From Bacillus sp. (in: firmicutes) (lineage in GTDB: Bacteria > Bacillota > Bacilli > Bacillales > JACDOC01): a DNA stretch of 64,000 nt. Made by a program: the position numbers and the translations under genes. The first letter of the stretch is position 1. The number at the start of each line of letters is the position of its first letter. The stretch lies in NCBI GenBank assembly GCA_017656295.1, contig JACDOC010000001.1:248001-312000 (forward strand). Reading direction: 5' to 3'. This document shows, one piece after another, positions 17,176-25,539 of the stretch. Under the pieces are notes generated by a model, which was not told the DNA's origin, ran no database searches, and was given only the letters and a program-made list of their open reading frames with translations.

Positions 17176-18448
17176 GGATTCTGTTACGCAAGTTTTAAAA
17201 GCAGGTGAACATTTTAAGGAGCTCGATTTAATTCCATTTATCTATGAACGAACAGAAGAAACAGAAGATATCATTGTACGGAATCATGACTGGGTAGATC
17301 AATGGTTTTTCTCAGGGCAAGCACCTTATTATTATGCTTTATCAAAGGGAGTTCTAACAGAGGATGAAGGTAGCTATGTCCCATTACATGGGTCTAGTTT
17401 GCTTAGCACACTTCTTGAAATGTTCGTGAAGGAAGGGAAAATTGTTCATCGTGTTAGTCTTGATACGATACAAGAAGATGAAATTGAAAAGGCTAAAAAT
17501 GCGTTCTCGCTTCATGAACTAACCTTTTATACAATTTCGTATTCTGGCTATATGCCTGCTGAGGACATTATTCAATTTCATAAGAATTTATATGAAAACA
17601 ACCAAATAGACGTTGCAATTACTTGTATCAGTTCGGTTTACCATGCACTAAAAAAATTAAGGATTCCTGTGTACCGTGTGATTCAATCAGAGCTCGCCGT
17701 TCAGAGGTCATTAGGCTTTATTAAAGAGCGAGGCCAAACAAGTTGGTATCGAAAATCCCAGCTTGTTATGATTGGCATTGAAATTATTTATCCTTCTCAA
17801 GCAAGTATGGGCCATCCATTTTCTTTTAAGCTGAAACATCAAGAACTTGAACTTAAGCGAGTATTGCTCGACTTCGTAGAAGAAATAAGTGGTTCCATCG
17901 TTCAAGTTGGCGATGGTTTGCATTATATATATACGACCAGAGGAGAACTAGAACGTTTTACAAAACAACGCTCTATTTATTCAATAGTAGACGAGATATT
18001 TGTGAATAGTAAATTACCTGTTCGGATTGGAATTGGCTATGGATTAACCGTTCTCGAAGCAGAAGAACATGTAAGAATGGCCATTGAACAAGTCAGAAAA
18101 CAAGAGGATTCTGGTGTGGTTATTATTAATGAGGATAAAAAAGTTATTGAATTACTTGAGGACGAACAACATATTTCTTATATACAACGGAAACAAGGTA
18201 GTGAGTGGGAAAAGTTATTTAAAGACGCTGGTATCAGTTCGTCACTGGCAGCAAAAATTGAATCCCTTTCCCATCATTACGGGCAAACGGCTATCACATC
18301 ACATGATCTGGCTCGTTGGTTAAAAAGTACCGAACGAAACGCAAGGCGGATATTAGCTGAAATGGAACGTATTGGCCTTGCCAAGGTAACTGGTGAAGAG
18401 TCAGTCGGTCGTGGACGTCCACGTAAAATCTACCAACTTATTTTTTAA
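17141..18448 (+). CDS. Transcriptional regulator with N-terminal sensor, GGDEF/cyclohydrolase-like middle and C-terminal winged helix
   Basis: A 435-residue cytosolic protein. ATG 17141 follows AGCAGGTGG. Residues 1-200 (KKVRVGVVGPKDSV at the start, alternating strands and helices) look like a ligand-sensing domain. Residues about 210-330 contain RIGIGYGLTVLEAEEHVRMAIEQ, reminiscent of nucleotide-cyclase/GTP cyclohydrolase III folds but without a GGDEF motif. Residues about 375-435 form a winged helix (SHDLARWLKSTERNARRILAEM, GRGRPRKIY). I do not recognise a characterised orthologue. Fourth gene of the amidohydrolase operon. The conserved element before this operon and before AbgT is its probable target. 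Confidence 0.75.
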   Translation: MKKVRVGVVGPKDSVTQVLKAGEHFKELDLIPFIYERTEETEDIIVRNHDWVDQWFFSGQAPYYYALSKGVLTEDEGSYVPLHGSSLLSTLLEMFVKEGKIVHRVSLDTIQEDEIEKAKNAFSLHELTFYTISYSGYMPAEDIIQFHKNLYENNQIDVAITCISSVYHALKKLRIPVYRVIQSELAVQRSLGFIKERGQTSWYRKSQLVMIGIEIIYPSQASMGHPFSFKLKHQELELKRVLLDFVEEISGSIVQVGDGLHYIYTTRGELERFTKQRSIYSIVDEIFVNSKLPVRIGIGYGLTVLEAEEHVRMAIEQVRKQEDSGVVIINEDKKVIELLEDEQHISYIQRKQGSEWEKLFKDAGISSSLAAKIESLSHHYGQTAITSHDLARWLKSTERNARRILAEMERIGLAKVTGEESVGRGRPRKIYQLIF

Positions 18449-18490
18449 AAGGTATTGGAATTTGTATTATAGCCAGAGAATTTAATCAAG

Positions 18491-18548
18491 GGCAAAAGAG
18501 CAAGTCTTTGATATTGTTAACCACAGATGTTCTTTTGCTCAAATTTTA
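18491..18548 (+). terminator. Probable Rho-independent terminator of the amidohydrolase operon
   Basis: GGCAAAAGAGCA pairs with TGTTCTTTTGCTC (one G-U) around a 25-base loop, followed by an AT-rich tail (AAATTTTATT). The loop is long and the T-run imperfect. Confidence 0.5.
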
Positions 18549-18578
18549 TTATCAATTTTATTCTAAAAATTCATAATA

Positions 18579-18642
18579 TTAGAGGAATTTAAAAATAAAC
18601 AACGAATACTAATTAATAACGGTATAAAAATGGAATAATTCC
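18579..18642 (+). promoter_or_regulatory. Shared control element upstream of abgT
   Basis: TTAGAGGAATT (18579-18589), 28 bases, AACGGT (18618-18623), 8 bases, GGAATAATTCC (18632-18642), the same layout as at 13245-13310. Here TAACGG at 18617 and CCGTTA at 18641 form an additional inverted repeat. Implies joint control of importer and hydrolases. Confidence 0.65.
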
Positions 18643-18674
18643 GTTAATAAACAATGAAAGGGAGAGTGAGTAAA

Positions 18675-20210
18675 TTGCCGCAACCACAAATTGGGGGAGA
18701 CGTTCCAAAACAATCAAAGGGGCTGGCTCGATTTTTAAATACGGTTGAACGAATTGGGAATAGGCTACCAGACCCATTTTTTATCTTCATTTATTTAGCC
18801 GTTTTTGTCATGCTGTTATCTTGGGTTGTAGGTAGTATGGGGATAACTGTTACGCACCCAGGGACAGGTGAAGAACTTCCAATTAAAAGTCTTATTTCTG
18901 GTGAAGGTCTTCAATATATTTTGTCTTCGATGTTAACGAACTTTACAGAATTTAAACCACTTGGTCTGGTATTGGCTATGATGCTCGGGATTGGGTTAGC
19001 TGAAAAAGTTGGGCTATTAGAAAGTGCCATTAAGAAATCTATTTTAAATGCACCAAAATCATTAATTACGTATTCGGTTGTTTTTATTGGGATTTTAGGA
19101 AACTTAGCCTCTGATGCTGCTTTCGTATTAATTCCTCCTCTTGCTGCTATGGTTTTCTATTCGGTTGGTCGACATCCGCTAGCGGGACTAGCTGCAGGTT
19201 TTGCAGGGGTAGGATCTGGATTTACAGCTAACATTTTTATCGCTGGTACCGATGCACTATTGTCAGGTATTTCAACAGAAGCTGCTAAAAGTATTGACCC
19301 TGATATGGTTGTTACACCAGTTGATAACTGGTATTTCATGATTACATCTGTTTTTATCCTTTCTATTGTTGGAGCACTGATTACGGAGAATTTAATTGAA
19401 CCACGTCTTGAAAAGTATGAAGGAAAAGTTCAGAAAACACTTGAAGAGGAAAGCCCACTTGAAGGAAGAGGATTACGTAATAGTTTAATAGCAGGTCTCG
19501 TATATATTGCTGTTATTGTAGTAGGGCTATTTTGGCCAAATTCACCTTTACGGAATGAAGAAGGTGGCATCATTCCATCACCATTTTTATCAGGTATCAT
19601 TCCGATTACATTATTCTTCTTTATTACAGTAGGTGTAGCGTATGGTGTTACTACAAAGAAAATTACTAGTACAAGAGATATTCCGAAATATATGGGCGAA
19701 GCGATGAAGGATATGTCAGGTTATATTGTTTTAATTTTCGCAGCCGCTCAATTTATTGCTTATTTTAATTGGACGAACTTAGGAACTTGGGTTGCGGTAA
19801 ATGGTGCTGAACTTTTAACGTCCATGAATCTAACGGGGCTACCTGTTGTCATTGGCTTTTCAGTGCTTACATCCATTTTAAATTTAATTATTTTTAGTGG
19901 ATCTGCACAATGGGCTCTGGAGGCACCCATTTTTATCCCAATGATGATGTTATTAGACTATCATCCAGCATTTATCCAAGCCGCTTATCGTATTGCTGAT
20001 TCCTCAACTAATATTATTACACCACTAAACCCGTATATCTTAATTGTTTTAGCATTTATGAAAGAATACGATAAAAAAGCAGGACTTGGAACTTTAATTT
20101 CACTAATGCTTCCATATAGCATCATTTTCTTTGTCATTTGGTTGATTTTATTAGTTGTCTTTGCTGTATTTGGGATTCCATTCGGACCTGGAATTGGAAT
20201 GTACTTATAA
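18675..20210 (+). CDS. AbgT family transporter
   Basis: A 511-residue polytopic permease. TTG 18675 is preferred because GGGAGAG precedes it by about 10 bases; ATG 18654 (518 residues) has no ribosome binding site. It matches AbgT/YdaH: a short cytosolic start, RIGNRLPDPFFIFIYLA near residue 25, a GEGLQYILSSMLTNFTEF segment, helix-rich core, AGFAGVGSGFTANIFIAGTD and the late IFSGSAQWALEAPIFIPMMM and IADSSTNIITPLNPY. Family members import p-aminobenzoyl-glutamate or export sulfonamides. Given the three amidohydrolases upstream and the shared control element, import of an amide-linked amino acid conjugate is likely. Confidence 0.92.
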   Translation: MPQPQIGGDVPKQSKGLARFLNTVERIGNRLPDPFFIFIYLAVFVMLLSWVVGSMGITVTHPGTGEELPIKSLISGEGLQYILSSMLTNFTEFKPLGLVLAMMLGIGLAEKVGLLESAIKKSILNAPKSLITYSVVFIGILGNLASDAAFVLIPPLAAMVFYSVGRHPLAGLAAGFAGVGSGFTANIFIAGTDALLSGISTEAAKSIDPDMVVTPVDNWYFMITSVFILSIVGALITENLIEPRLEKYEGKVQKTLEEESPLEGRGLRNSLIAGLVYIAVIVVGLFWPNSPLRNEEGGIIPSPFLSGIIPITLFFFITVGVAYGVTTKKITSTRDIPKYMGEAMKDMSGYIVLIFAAAQFIAYFNWTNLGTWVAVNGAELLTSMNLTGLPVVIGFSVLTSILNLIIFSGSAQWALEAPIFIPMMMLLDYHPAFIQAAYRIADSSTNIITPLNPYILIVLAFMKEYDKKAGLGTLISLMLPYSIIFFVIWLILLVVFAVFGIPFGPGIGMYL

Positions 20211-20219
20211 TTGAACGTA

Positions 20220-20252
20220 AGGATGGTGAAAAATTCACCGTCCAATTTTTTT
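20220..20252 (+). terminator. Rho-independent terminator after abgT
   Basis: GGATGGTGAA pairs with TTCACCGTCC around AAA, followed by AATTTTTTTG. Confidence 0.85.
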
Positions 20253-20479
20253 GCTTAATAACGTACGTGTTTTGATTTCATGAACAAAATTGGTTCAAAC
20301 TAGTAACAGGTATCAGAAGGCTCAAACTGTAAGAGTCGATCGAAGAAATCTTTCTCACAACCCGATATAATTAAAAATCTTTTATATATTTCAACAAATT
20401 TACCAAAAATTAATCCTTTTTTTACAAGAAAATACTATAATTGACATATAAACAATTTCGATTAGGGGGAGGATTTGGT

Positions 20480-22600
20480 TTGAAATTCCGTTTTCGAGGT
20501 TTGGTTTCTACTGTTGTAGCCGCAGTGATGTCGATTAGCTTGCTGACACCTGTTGGTCAAACGGTACAGGCAGATAGTGGTGATTTTGAGTTACGCGTGC
20601 TTCATCTTAACGATACGCATTCTCATCTCGATAATGTTGCACGTCGGGTGACAGCAATTAAAGAAGCGCGTGCAGAAGTCGAGAATTCGATTTTACTTGA
20701 CGCAGGGGATGTATTTTCTGGAACGCTCTTTTTCAACCAATACGAGGGATTAGCTGATTTACAGTTTATGAACATGATCGGATATGACGCGATGGTTCCT
20801 GGAAACCATGAATTTGACAAAGGTCCAGAAGTGTTTGCGGAGTTTATTAAACAAGCCGAATTCCCGATTGTCAGTGCGAATATTGATTATAGCAATGAAC
20901 CTGCATTAAACAGTTTATTTAAAGATGAAATCGGTAGCCCTGCTGAGGATGGAACGATTTATCCGGCGATTATTTTAGAAGTAGGCGGAGAAAAAATCGG
21001 TGTCTTCGGATTAACAACACCTGAAACGGCTTTTCTCGCTAACCCTGGGGAAAATGTTGTGTTTGAAAATGAAATTGAAAAAGCAAAAGAAGCCGTTGAA
21101 CAGTTAGAACAACGTGGCATTAACAAAATTATTGCTTTGACGCATCTAGGATATCCATACGATGTAGAACTTGCTAAACAAGTAGAAGGTATTGACATTA
21201 TTGTTGGTGGCCATAGTCATACACAGTTGGACGAACCTGTCGTTTTTAACGAAGATACGGAACCAACGATTGTTGTGCAAGCAAAAGAATATAGCGAATA
21301 TTTAGGAAAACTAGACGTTGTGTTTAATAAAGACGGGGTACTGACTTCTTGGAACGAAGAACTCGTCCACATTGACGCGAAAGATGAAAACGGTCAATAT
21401 CTCATTCCTTCAGATGAAGAAGCACAAAAACTATATGAAGAATTACTTGGCCCGATTGAAGAATTAAAAGCCGAAATCGTCGGTACTTCTGATGTCTTTT
21501 TAAATGGCGAACGTACTTTCGTTCGTCGGGGCGAAACAAACTTAGGGAACTTAATTACGGACGGCATGTTAGCAGCGGCGAAAAAAGCGATTCCAGAAAC
21601 AACGCTTGCTTTACAAAATGGCGGCGGTATTCGTGCTTCGATTGATAAAGGCGAAATTTCCCTTGGTGAAGTACTAACAACGATGCCATTCGGTAACACA
21701 TTGGTGACACTCGAATTAAGCGGTGCGGAAGTCATTGAAGCCCTTGAAAATGGTGTAAGTAAAGTTGAAGAAGTGGCAGGACGTTTCCTACAAGTATCAG
21801 GTATGAAATTTACGTTTGATTCAACGAAACCAGCTGGTGAACGAATTGTGGAAGTCTTTGTCGAAACTGAAAACGGCTATGAACCAATCGATAAAGACAA
21901 CATGTATGTGTTAGCAACAAACGCCTATATTGCTAATGGCGGCGATGACTATCAAGTGTTCAAAAAGGCAAAAGACGAAGGTCGAATGACAGAATTATTC
22001 GTTCCAGATTACGAAGTGTTTAATGCTTATCTTGAAGAGATTGGTACGGTTAAAGCGACATTTGAAGGACGTATCTTACAATCAATCCATGATATGAAGT
22101 CAACAGACTTTGGTTTTGAAGCTGCACAAGAAATCGTGGCTCGCAATATTGTGCCATTAGAAGATGGAAAGTTTCTCCCACAAGCGAAAGTCACTCGTGC
22201 TGAAGCTGCCGCATGGCTTACCAATGCCTTAATGTTAAAAGTTCCTGAAAATGTAAATGTGTTTGCCGATGTCGATGAATCGCATCCATATGCAGAAGCT
22301 ATTGCTGCAGTAAAAGATGCTGGCATTTTCAACGGATATGCGGATGGCACCTTCCGTCCGGATCAAGTATTAACTCGCGAACAAATGGCGACTATTTTGG
22401 TTCGTGCCTTTAAACTACAGAAAAAAGACATGCCAGTGAAATTAAGCGACCTTGGACACGTATCTGCCTCTCACAAAGCCAATGTCGAAATTTTATTCCA
22501 AAACGGCATTACAAAGGGTTCCAACGGCAAATTTAATCCACACAAGCAAACAACACGTGTTCAATTTGCAGTATTCTTACAACGTGCACTGAACAAGTAA
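20480..22600 (+). CDS. Surface 5'-nucleotidase/2',3'-cyclic phosphodiesterase with three SLH domains
   Basis: A 706-residue secreted enzyme. TTG 20480 is chosen: GGGGGAGG lies 7 bases upstream and a signal peptide follows (MKFRFRGLVSTVVAA, cleavage near VQADS). Metallophosphoesterase motifs: HLNDTHSHLDN, DAGDVFSG, GNHEFDKG, THLGYPYD and GGHSHTQ. The 5'-nucleotidase C-terminal domain has LQNGGGIRASIDKGEI, TTMPFGNTLV and ANGGDDYQVF. The last 180 residues are three SLH repeats (best: GIFNGYADGTFRPDQVLTRE) that bind pyruvylated wall polymer. It would dephosphorylate nucleotides outside the cell to scavenge phosphate and nucleosides. It stands alone with its own terminator; csaB at 43889 supplies the anchoring modification. 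Confidence 0.95.
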   Translation: MKFRFRGLVSTVVAAVMSISLLTPVGQTVQADSGDFELRVLHLNDTHSHLDNVARRVTAIKEARAEVENSILLDAGDVFSGTLFFNQYEGLADLQFMNMIGYDAMVPGNHEFDKGPEVFAEFIKQAEFPIVSANIDYSNEPALNSLFKDEIGSPAEDGTIYPAIILEVGGEKIGVFGLTTPETAFLANPGENVVFENEIEKAKEAVEQLEQRGINKIIALTHLGYPYDVELAKQVEGIDIIVGGHSHTQLDEPVVFNEDTEPTIVVQAKEYSEYLGKLDVVFNKDGVLTSWNEELVHIDAKDENGQYLIPSDEEAQKLYEELLGPIEELKAEIVGTSDVFLNGERTFVRRGETNLGNLITDGMLAAAKKAIPETTLALQNGGGIRASIDKGEISLGEVLTTMPFGNTLVTLELSGAEVIEALENGVSKVEEVAGRFLQVSGMKFTFDSTKPAGERIVEVFVETENGYEPIDKDNMYVLATNAYIANGGDDYQVFKKAKDEGRMTELFVPDYEVFNAYLEEIGTVKATFEGRILQSIHDMKSTDFGFEAAQEIVARNIVPLEDGKFLPQAKVTRAEAAAWLTNALMLKVPENVNVFADVDESHPYAEAIAAVKDAGIFNGYADGTFRPDQVLTREQMATILVRAFKLQKKDMPVKLSDLGHVSASHKANVEILFQNGITKGSNGKFNPHKQTTRVQFAVFLQRALNK

Positions 22601-22605
22601 TCAGT

Positions 22606-22636
22606 AAAAGACTGCCTTTGGTAGGCAGTCTTTTTA
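22606..22636 (+). terminator. Rho-independent terminator of the SLH nucleotidase gene
   Basis: AAAAGACTGCC pairs with GGCAGTCTTTT around TTTGGTA, followed by T residues. Confidence 0.9.
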
Positions 22637-22703
22637 ATTGAAAGAGGATTTTTCTTATATTTGTTGAAATATAGTAAGGGTCATAGAAAGGAGTGGTGAT
22701 TTT

Positions 22704-23678
22704 TTGATTAAAAAACCTCGCAATGTTCCTCTCATTCTCCAAAAATATGAAGCTTTGCTACGCCGCCTTCCGAAAGACCATCCGAAGCGTGAGCTTATTG
22801 AACAGGAAGTATTGAAAAGACGAGCCGGACTGGAAGGAGAAAAATCGATTGACTATTATTTGAAAGGAGTCCCGAAAGAGCGGTATTACATTTTTCATAA
22901 TCTCCGGTTACCAGTAGAGGATGAATATGCTCAATTTGATACGATTCTTTTATCCCATTCTTACATTCTAATCCTCGAAATTAAGAATATTAAAGGGACA
23001 CTGTATTTCGACCAATCGTTTCACCAACTCATTCGTGTCAAAGATGAAAAAGAAGATGGGTTTCCCGACCCCATTTCACAAGTAAACCGGCAGCAAACAC
23101 TGTTATCTTCATGGCTCCAATTACATCGTCTACCAGTTCCTCCAATCGAGTCGCTCATCGTTATTAGTGACCCCTCAACAATTATCAAAGCTTCCTCCTA
23201 TCATAAAGAAATTTTCCAAAAGGTTGTCCGAGCATCTAACTTGTCTCAAAAGATCAAATCCTTTGAAGCAAAACATCAAGTCGAAAAATTAACAAGAAAA
23301 GAAATGAATAAAATGTCGAGGTTATTTCATAAGGAACATACACCACTAAATAGTGATATAGTATCCTATTTCAAACTTTCAAGAGAGGATATTTTGACTG
23401 GAGTCCACTGTCCAAGCTGCTCCACTTTGCCGATTCCAAAACATCCGAATCGGAATAAATGGAAATGTCCTAATTGTAAAAAAGAGCATCCTCACGCCCA
23501 TATCTATTCGTTGAGGGACTACGCGCTTTTAATCAGCACCACTATTACTAACCGCGAATGTCGAGAATTTCTTCATATCCAATCACCGTGGACGACGGCT
23601 AGATTATTACGTTCAATGAACCTTCCATACACAGGGTCAAAAAGCCATCCAAAATATAATTTACCACTTGATGAATAG
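22704..23678 (+). CDS. NERD-domain protein with C-terminal zinc ribbon (intact paralogue)
   Basis: A 324-residue cytosolic protein. TTG 22704 follows AAAGGAGTGG at 9-10 bases. Residues about 40-165 are a NERD domain: RAGLEGEKSIDYYL, FDTILLSHSYILILEIKNIKGTLY with the D...ExK nuclease-like residues. Residues about 225-275 hold CPSC and CPNC separated by about 18 residues, a zinc ribbon, then STTITNREC. The NERD family is predicted to process nucleic acids but its biological role is open. It is the full-length counterpart of the frameshifted copy at 554-1514, and like that copy it is followed at once by a tandem array. Confidence 0.85.
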   Translation: MIKKPRNVPLILQKYEALLRRLPKDHPKRELIEQEVLKRRAGLEGEKSIDYYLKGVPKERYYIFHNLRLPVEDEYAQFDTILLSHSYILILEIKNIKGTLYFDQSFHQLIRVKDEKEDGFPDPISQVNRQQTLLSSWLQLHRLPVPPIESLIVISDPSTIIKASSYHKEIFQKVVRASNLSQKIKSFEAKHQVEKLTRKEMNKMSRLFHKEHTPLNSDIVSYFKLSREDILTGVHCPSCSTLPIPKHPNRNKWKCPNCKKEHPHAHIYSLRDYALLISTTITNRECREFLHIQSPWTTARLLRSMNLPYTGSKSHPKYNLPLDE

Positions 23679-23764
23679 AAAACATTGAGGCGGTAATAAG
23701 TGGGGCGACGGTAAAACGAAGTACGCAAACTATAAAAAAGCAGGATAACAGCAACTTAGTGGCG

Positions 23765-23995
23765 GGAAGTGCAAGCCACGCGAGAGGAAGTGCAAGCCAA
23801 GTGTGAGGAAGTGCAAGCCGAACGAGTAGAAGTGCAAGCCGCGCGAGAGGAAGTGCAAGCCGCGCGAGAGGAAGTGCAAGCCGCGCGAGAGGAAGTGCAA
23901 GCCGCGCGAGAGGAAGTGCAAGCCAAACGAGAGGAAGTGCAAGCCGAACGAGTAGAAGTGCAAGCCGAACGAGTAGAAGTGCAAGCCAAACAGCG
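23765..23995 (+). repeat. 21-bp tandem array, family GGAAGTGCAAGCC, 11 units
   Basis: Eleven head-to-tail units of exactly 21 bases. The first 13 bases are nearly invariant (GGAAGTGCAAGCC); the last 8 vary. Four central copies are identical, suggesting recent amplification. It begins 86 bases after the NERD gene. Because 21 is a multiple of 3, all frames stay open and one reads as (EVQAARE) heptads; I see no start with a ribosome binding site, so I treat the coding look as a by-product. Confidence 0.95.
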
Positions 23996-24092
23996 AAAAA
24001 CTGAAAGCCCAGTGCTCCTAGCCTGCAAACCTGAGTGTATAGACGATAAAAATGGCTTAATAACTGGTGAAACCTACAAAAATCAGCAGGTG

Positions 24093-24512
24093 TCACTCCA
24101 CTTTTGTTATCGGAATGTCCTCATTCCATAAAACCAGTCCATAAAACAACGGACCGATGAAAAAAACGAGCAGAGCCAAACAGGTCAGCATGCTCTTTTT
24201 CGAACAAATCGGCTTGTCTTGAAACGCACGCCATATGACACAAAGAAGCAACGGAACACTGATACCCGCAGTTGTTCCCACGATATTAGCAGCCGCGTCC
24301 ATCCATTCGGCTGTCCGTATCGGTAACCATAATTGACGGTATTCTTCGAGTAACCCAATGATATTTAATCCAAACCAGACCGTTATGATTTTCTTTATAC
24401 CATTTTGCCATGGGGGGATTAGGCAAACGAAAATCGATAACCCGAAAGCGGCGATTGCATATGCGATAAAATGTTGCCATTTATCCGTCCCGAATAATAA
24501 GATCCATTCCAA
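24093..24512 (-). CDS. VanZ-like family membrane protein
   Basis: A 139-residue protein with four predicted helices. TTG 24512 is chosen because GAGGTGA lies 5 bases upstream; GTG 24530 or 24521 are alternatives. VanZ features: TDKWQHFIAYAI near the start, LLEEYRQLWLP and RTAEWMDAAANIVGTTAG in the middle. VanZ-like proteins are membrane proteins of unclear function, one of which lowers teicoplanin sensitivity. The gene lies downstream of the sigma factor gene on the same strand, separated by a terminator and a repeat array. Confidence 0.85.
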   Translation of the reverse strand: MEWILLFGTDKWQHFIAYAIAAFGLSIFVCLIPPWQNGIKKIITVWFGLNIIGLLEEYRQLWLPIRTAEWMDAAANIVGTTAGISVPLLLCVIWRAFQDKPICSKKSMLTCLALLVFFIGPLFYGLVLWNEDIPITKVE

Positions 24513-24584
24513 TCTTCTCACCTCATTCACAGCATGACCAACGAGAGGTTAGGGTACCCCTCTTTCTGTTAATAAAGTATGTTT

Positions 24585-24725
24585 GGAGCCGATAATTGTC
24601 CGTAAAGTAGGAGAATGTGTCCGGAACATGTAGCCCATTTGTCTGGAAACCAATCACAGAAATACGAATAATCTGTCCGTAAAATTTCAAAAAGTGTCTG
24701 GAAATCTGTCCCCAACCATTCATAA
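24585..24725 (-). repeat. Degenerate array, family TGTCCGTAAA/TGTCTGGAAA
   Basis: On the plus strand, TGTCCGTAAA, TGTCCGGAAC, TGTCTGGAAA, TGTCCGTAAA, TGTCTGGAAA and TGTCC recur at about 24597, 24620, 24641, 24674 and 24695. Spacings are about 21-22 (one 33). It fills the gap between VanZ-like and sigma genes, downstream of the sigma gene's terminator. Frames across it lack ribosome binding sites. Confidence 0.65.
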
Positions 24726-24727
24726 TA

Positions 24728-24772
24728 AAAAACCGGCTGACCGCCAACTCCATTCGAGCGGTTCAGCCGCAT
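24728..24772 (-). terminator. Rho-independent terminator of the sigma factor gene
   Basis: On the minus strand CGGCTGAACCGC pairs with GCGGTCAGCCG (one bulge) followed by GTTTTTTATT. Confidence 0.8.
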
Positions 24773-24792
24773 ATCAAAAACAATCTATTATT

Positions 24793-25275
24793 CTATGAAA
24801 TTTCCTCTTTCCAACGCGCTAACTGTGTCCTCATTATCGCTCTTCGTTTTTTAATCGCCGATTCCGACACACCCTCCTTTTCAGCAACTTCTTTTACACT
24901 TAGTCCGCAAACGAATTGCCAAGCTAACTCAAATTGCTTTTCGGACAACACCTCTTTCATTGAAAGCAACAGTTCTTTTTCCTGAATCGACACGTCTGCC
25001 GAGTCTATCATCAACCAAAATTCCGTATCAGGCAAAACATTTCGATCGTCATGGCGCTTCGATTTTTTCAGTTCCTCCAGTATTCGTCCCCAGACAAATG
25101 AGTACGCATAACTAAAAAACTTCCCCTTTGAAGGATCAAATCGCTCATACGCCTCCCATAGTCCAATCAACCCAATTTGAAAATACTCGTCCTTGTCCTT
25201 ATAAATATGAAGCGATTGAATAATCCGGTGGATCATCGGCTCAAACTTCTTCACTACCGCCTCAAAGCTTTCCAT
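24793..25275 (-). CDS. Small sigma-70 family RNA polymerase sigma factor
   Basis: A 160-residue protein with GAAGGAG before its ATG. Region 2 spans about residues 10-70: DEYFQIGLIGLWEAYERFDP, the core-binding helix, and FFSYAYSFVWGRI, the -10 recognition part. Region 4 lies at about 118-155, with LSVKEVAEKEGVSESAIKKR as the helix-turn-helix. Regions 1 and 3 are missing, so it is of the ECF or ComX/SigH-like small type. No anti-sigma gene lies beside it; the VanZ-like gene is the only neighbour on the same strand. The regulon cannot be predicted from the window. Confidence 0.88.
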   Translation of the reverse strand: MESFEAVVKKFEPMIHRIIQSLHIYKDKDEYFQIGLIGLWEAYERFDPSKGKFFSYAYSFVWGRILEELKKSKRHDDRNVLPDTEFWLMIDSADVSIQEKELLLSMKEVLSEKQFELAWQFVCGLSVKEVAEKEGVSESAIKKRRAIMRTQLARWKEEIS

Positions 25276-25486
25276 TCGAACTCCTTCTGGAAAGCGCGCC
25301 TTCCAATGGATTCCCGGGTACCTTCACCATACCGGTTCCCCGCACAATTTTCGAATGGCGAAAAATTTCGAACATTGATAGAAAATAAAAATATCTATAA
25401 GAGAAAATAAAAAGTTTTATTAATTAGTGCTACGATTTTCCATTAATGACAGAAAATTGATGATTTTAAAAAAATGTATCTTAAAA

Positions 25487-25521
25487 ATAAAAAAGGAACG
25501 CTGCCCCAAAACAACGTTCCT
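25487..25521 (-). terminator. Rho-independent terminator of the kinB-like gene
   Basis: On the minus strand AGGAACG pairs with CGTTCCT, followed by TTTTTTATTT. Confidence 0.85.
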
Positions 25522-25539
25522 AACTACTTCACCTTTTAT

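Noticed and set aside
23769-24131. 120-residue frame (EVQAARE repeats) as a protein gene
   Set aside because: It lies wholly in the 21-bp array; the period keeps every frame open, no ribosome binding site precedes the ATG, and the tail after the array looks random. Kept as a finding, not as a gene.
24523-24772. 76- and 67-residue minus-strand frames between VanZ-like and sigma genes
   Set aside because: They consist of the degenerate TGTCC array and the terminator; no supporting start signals.
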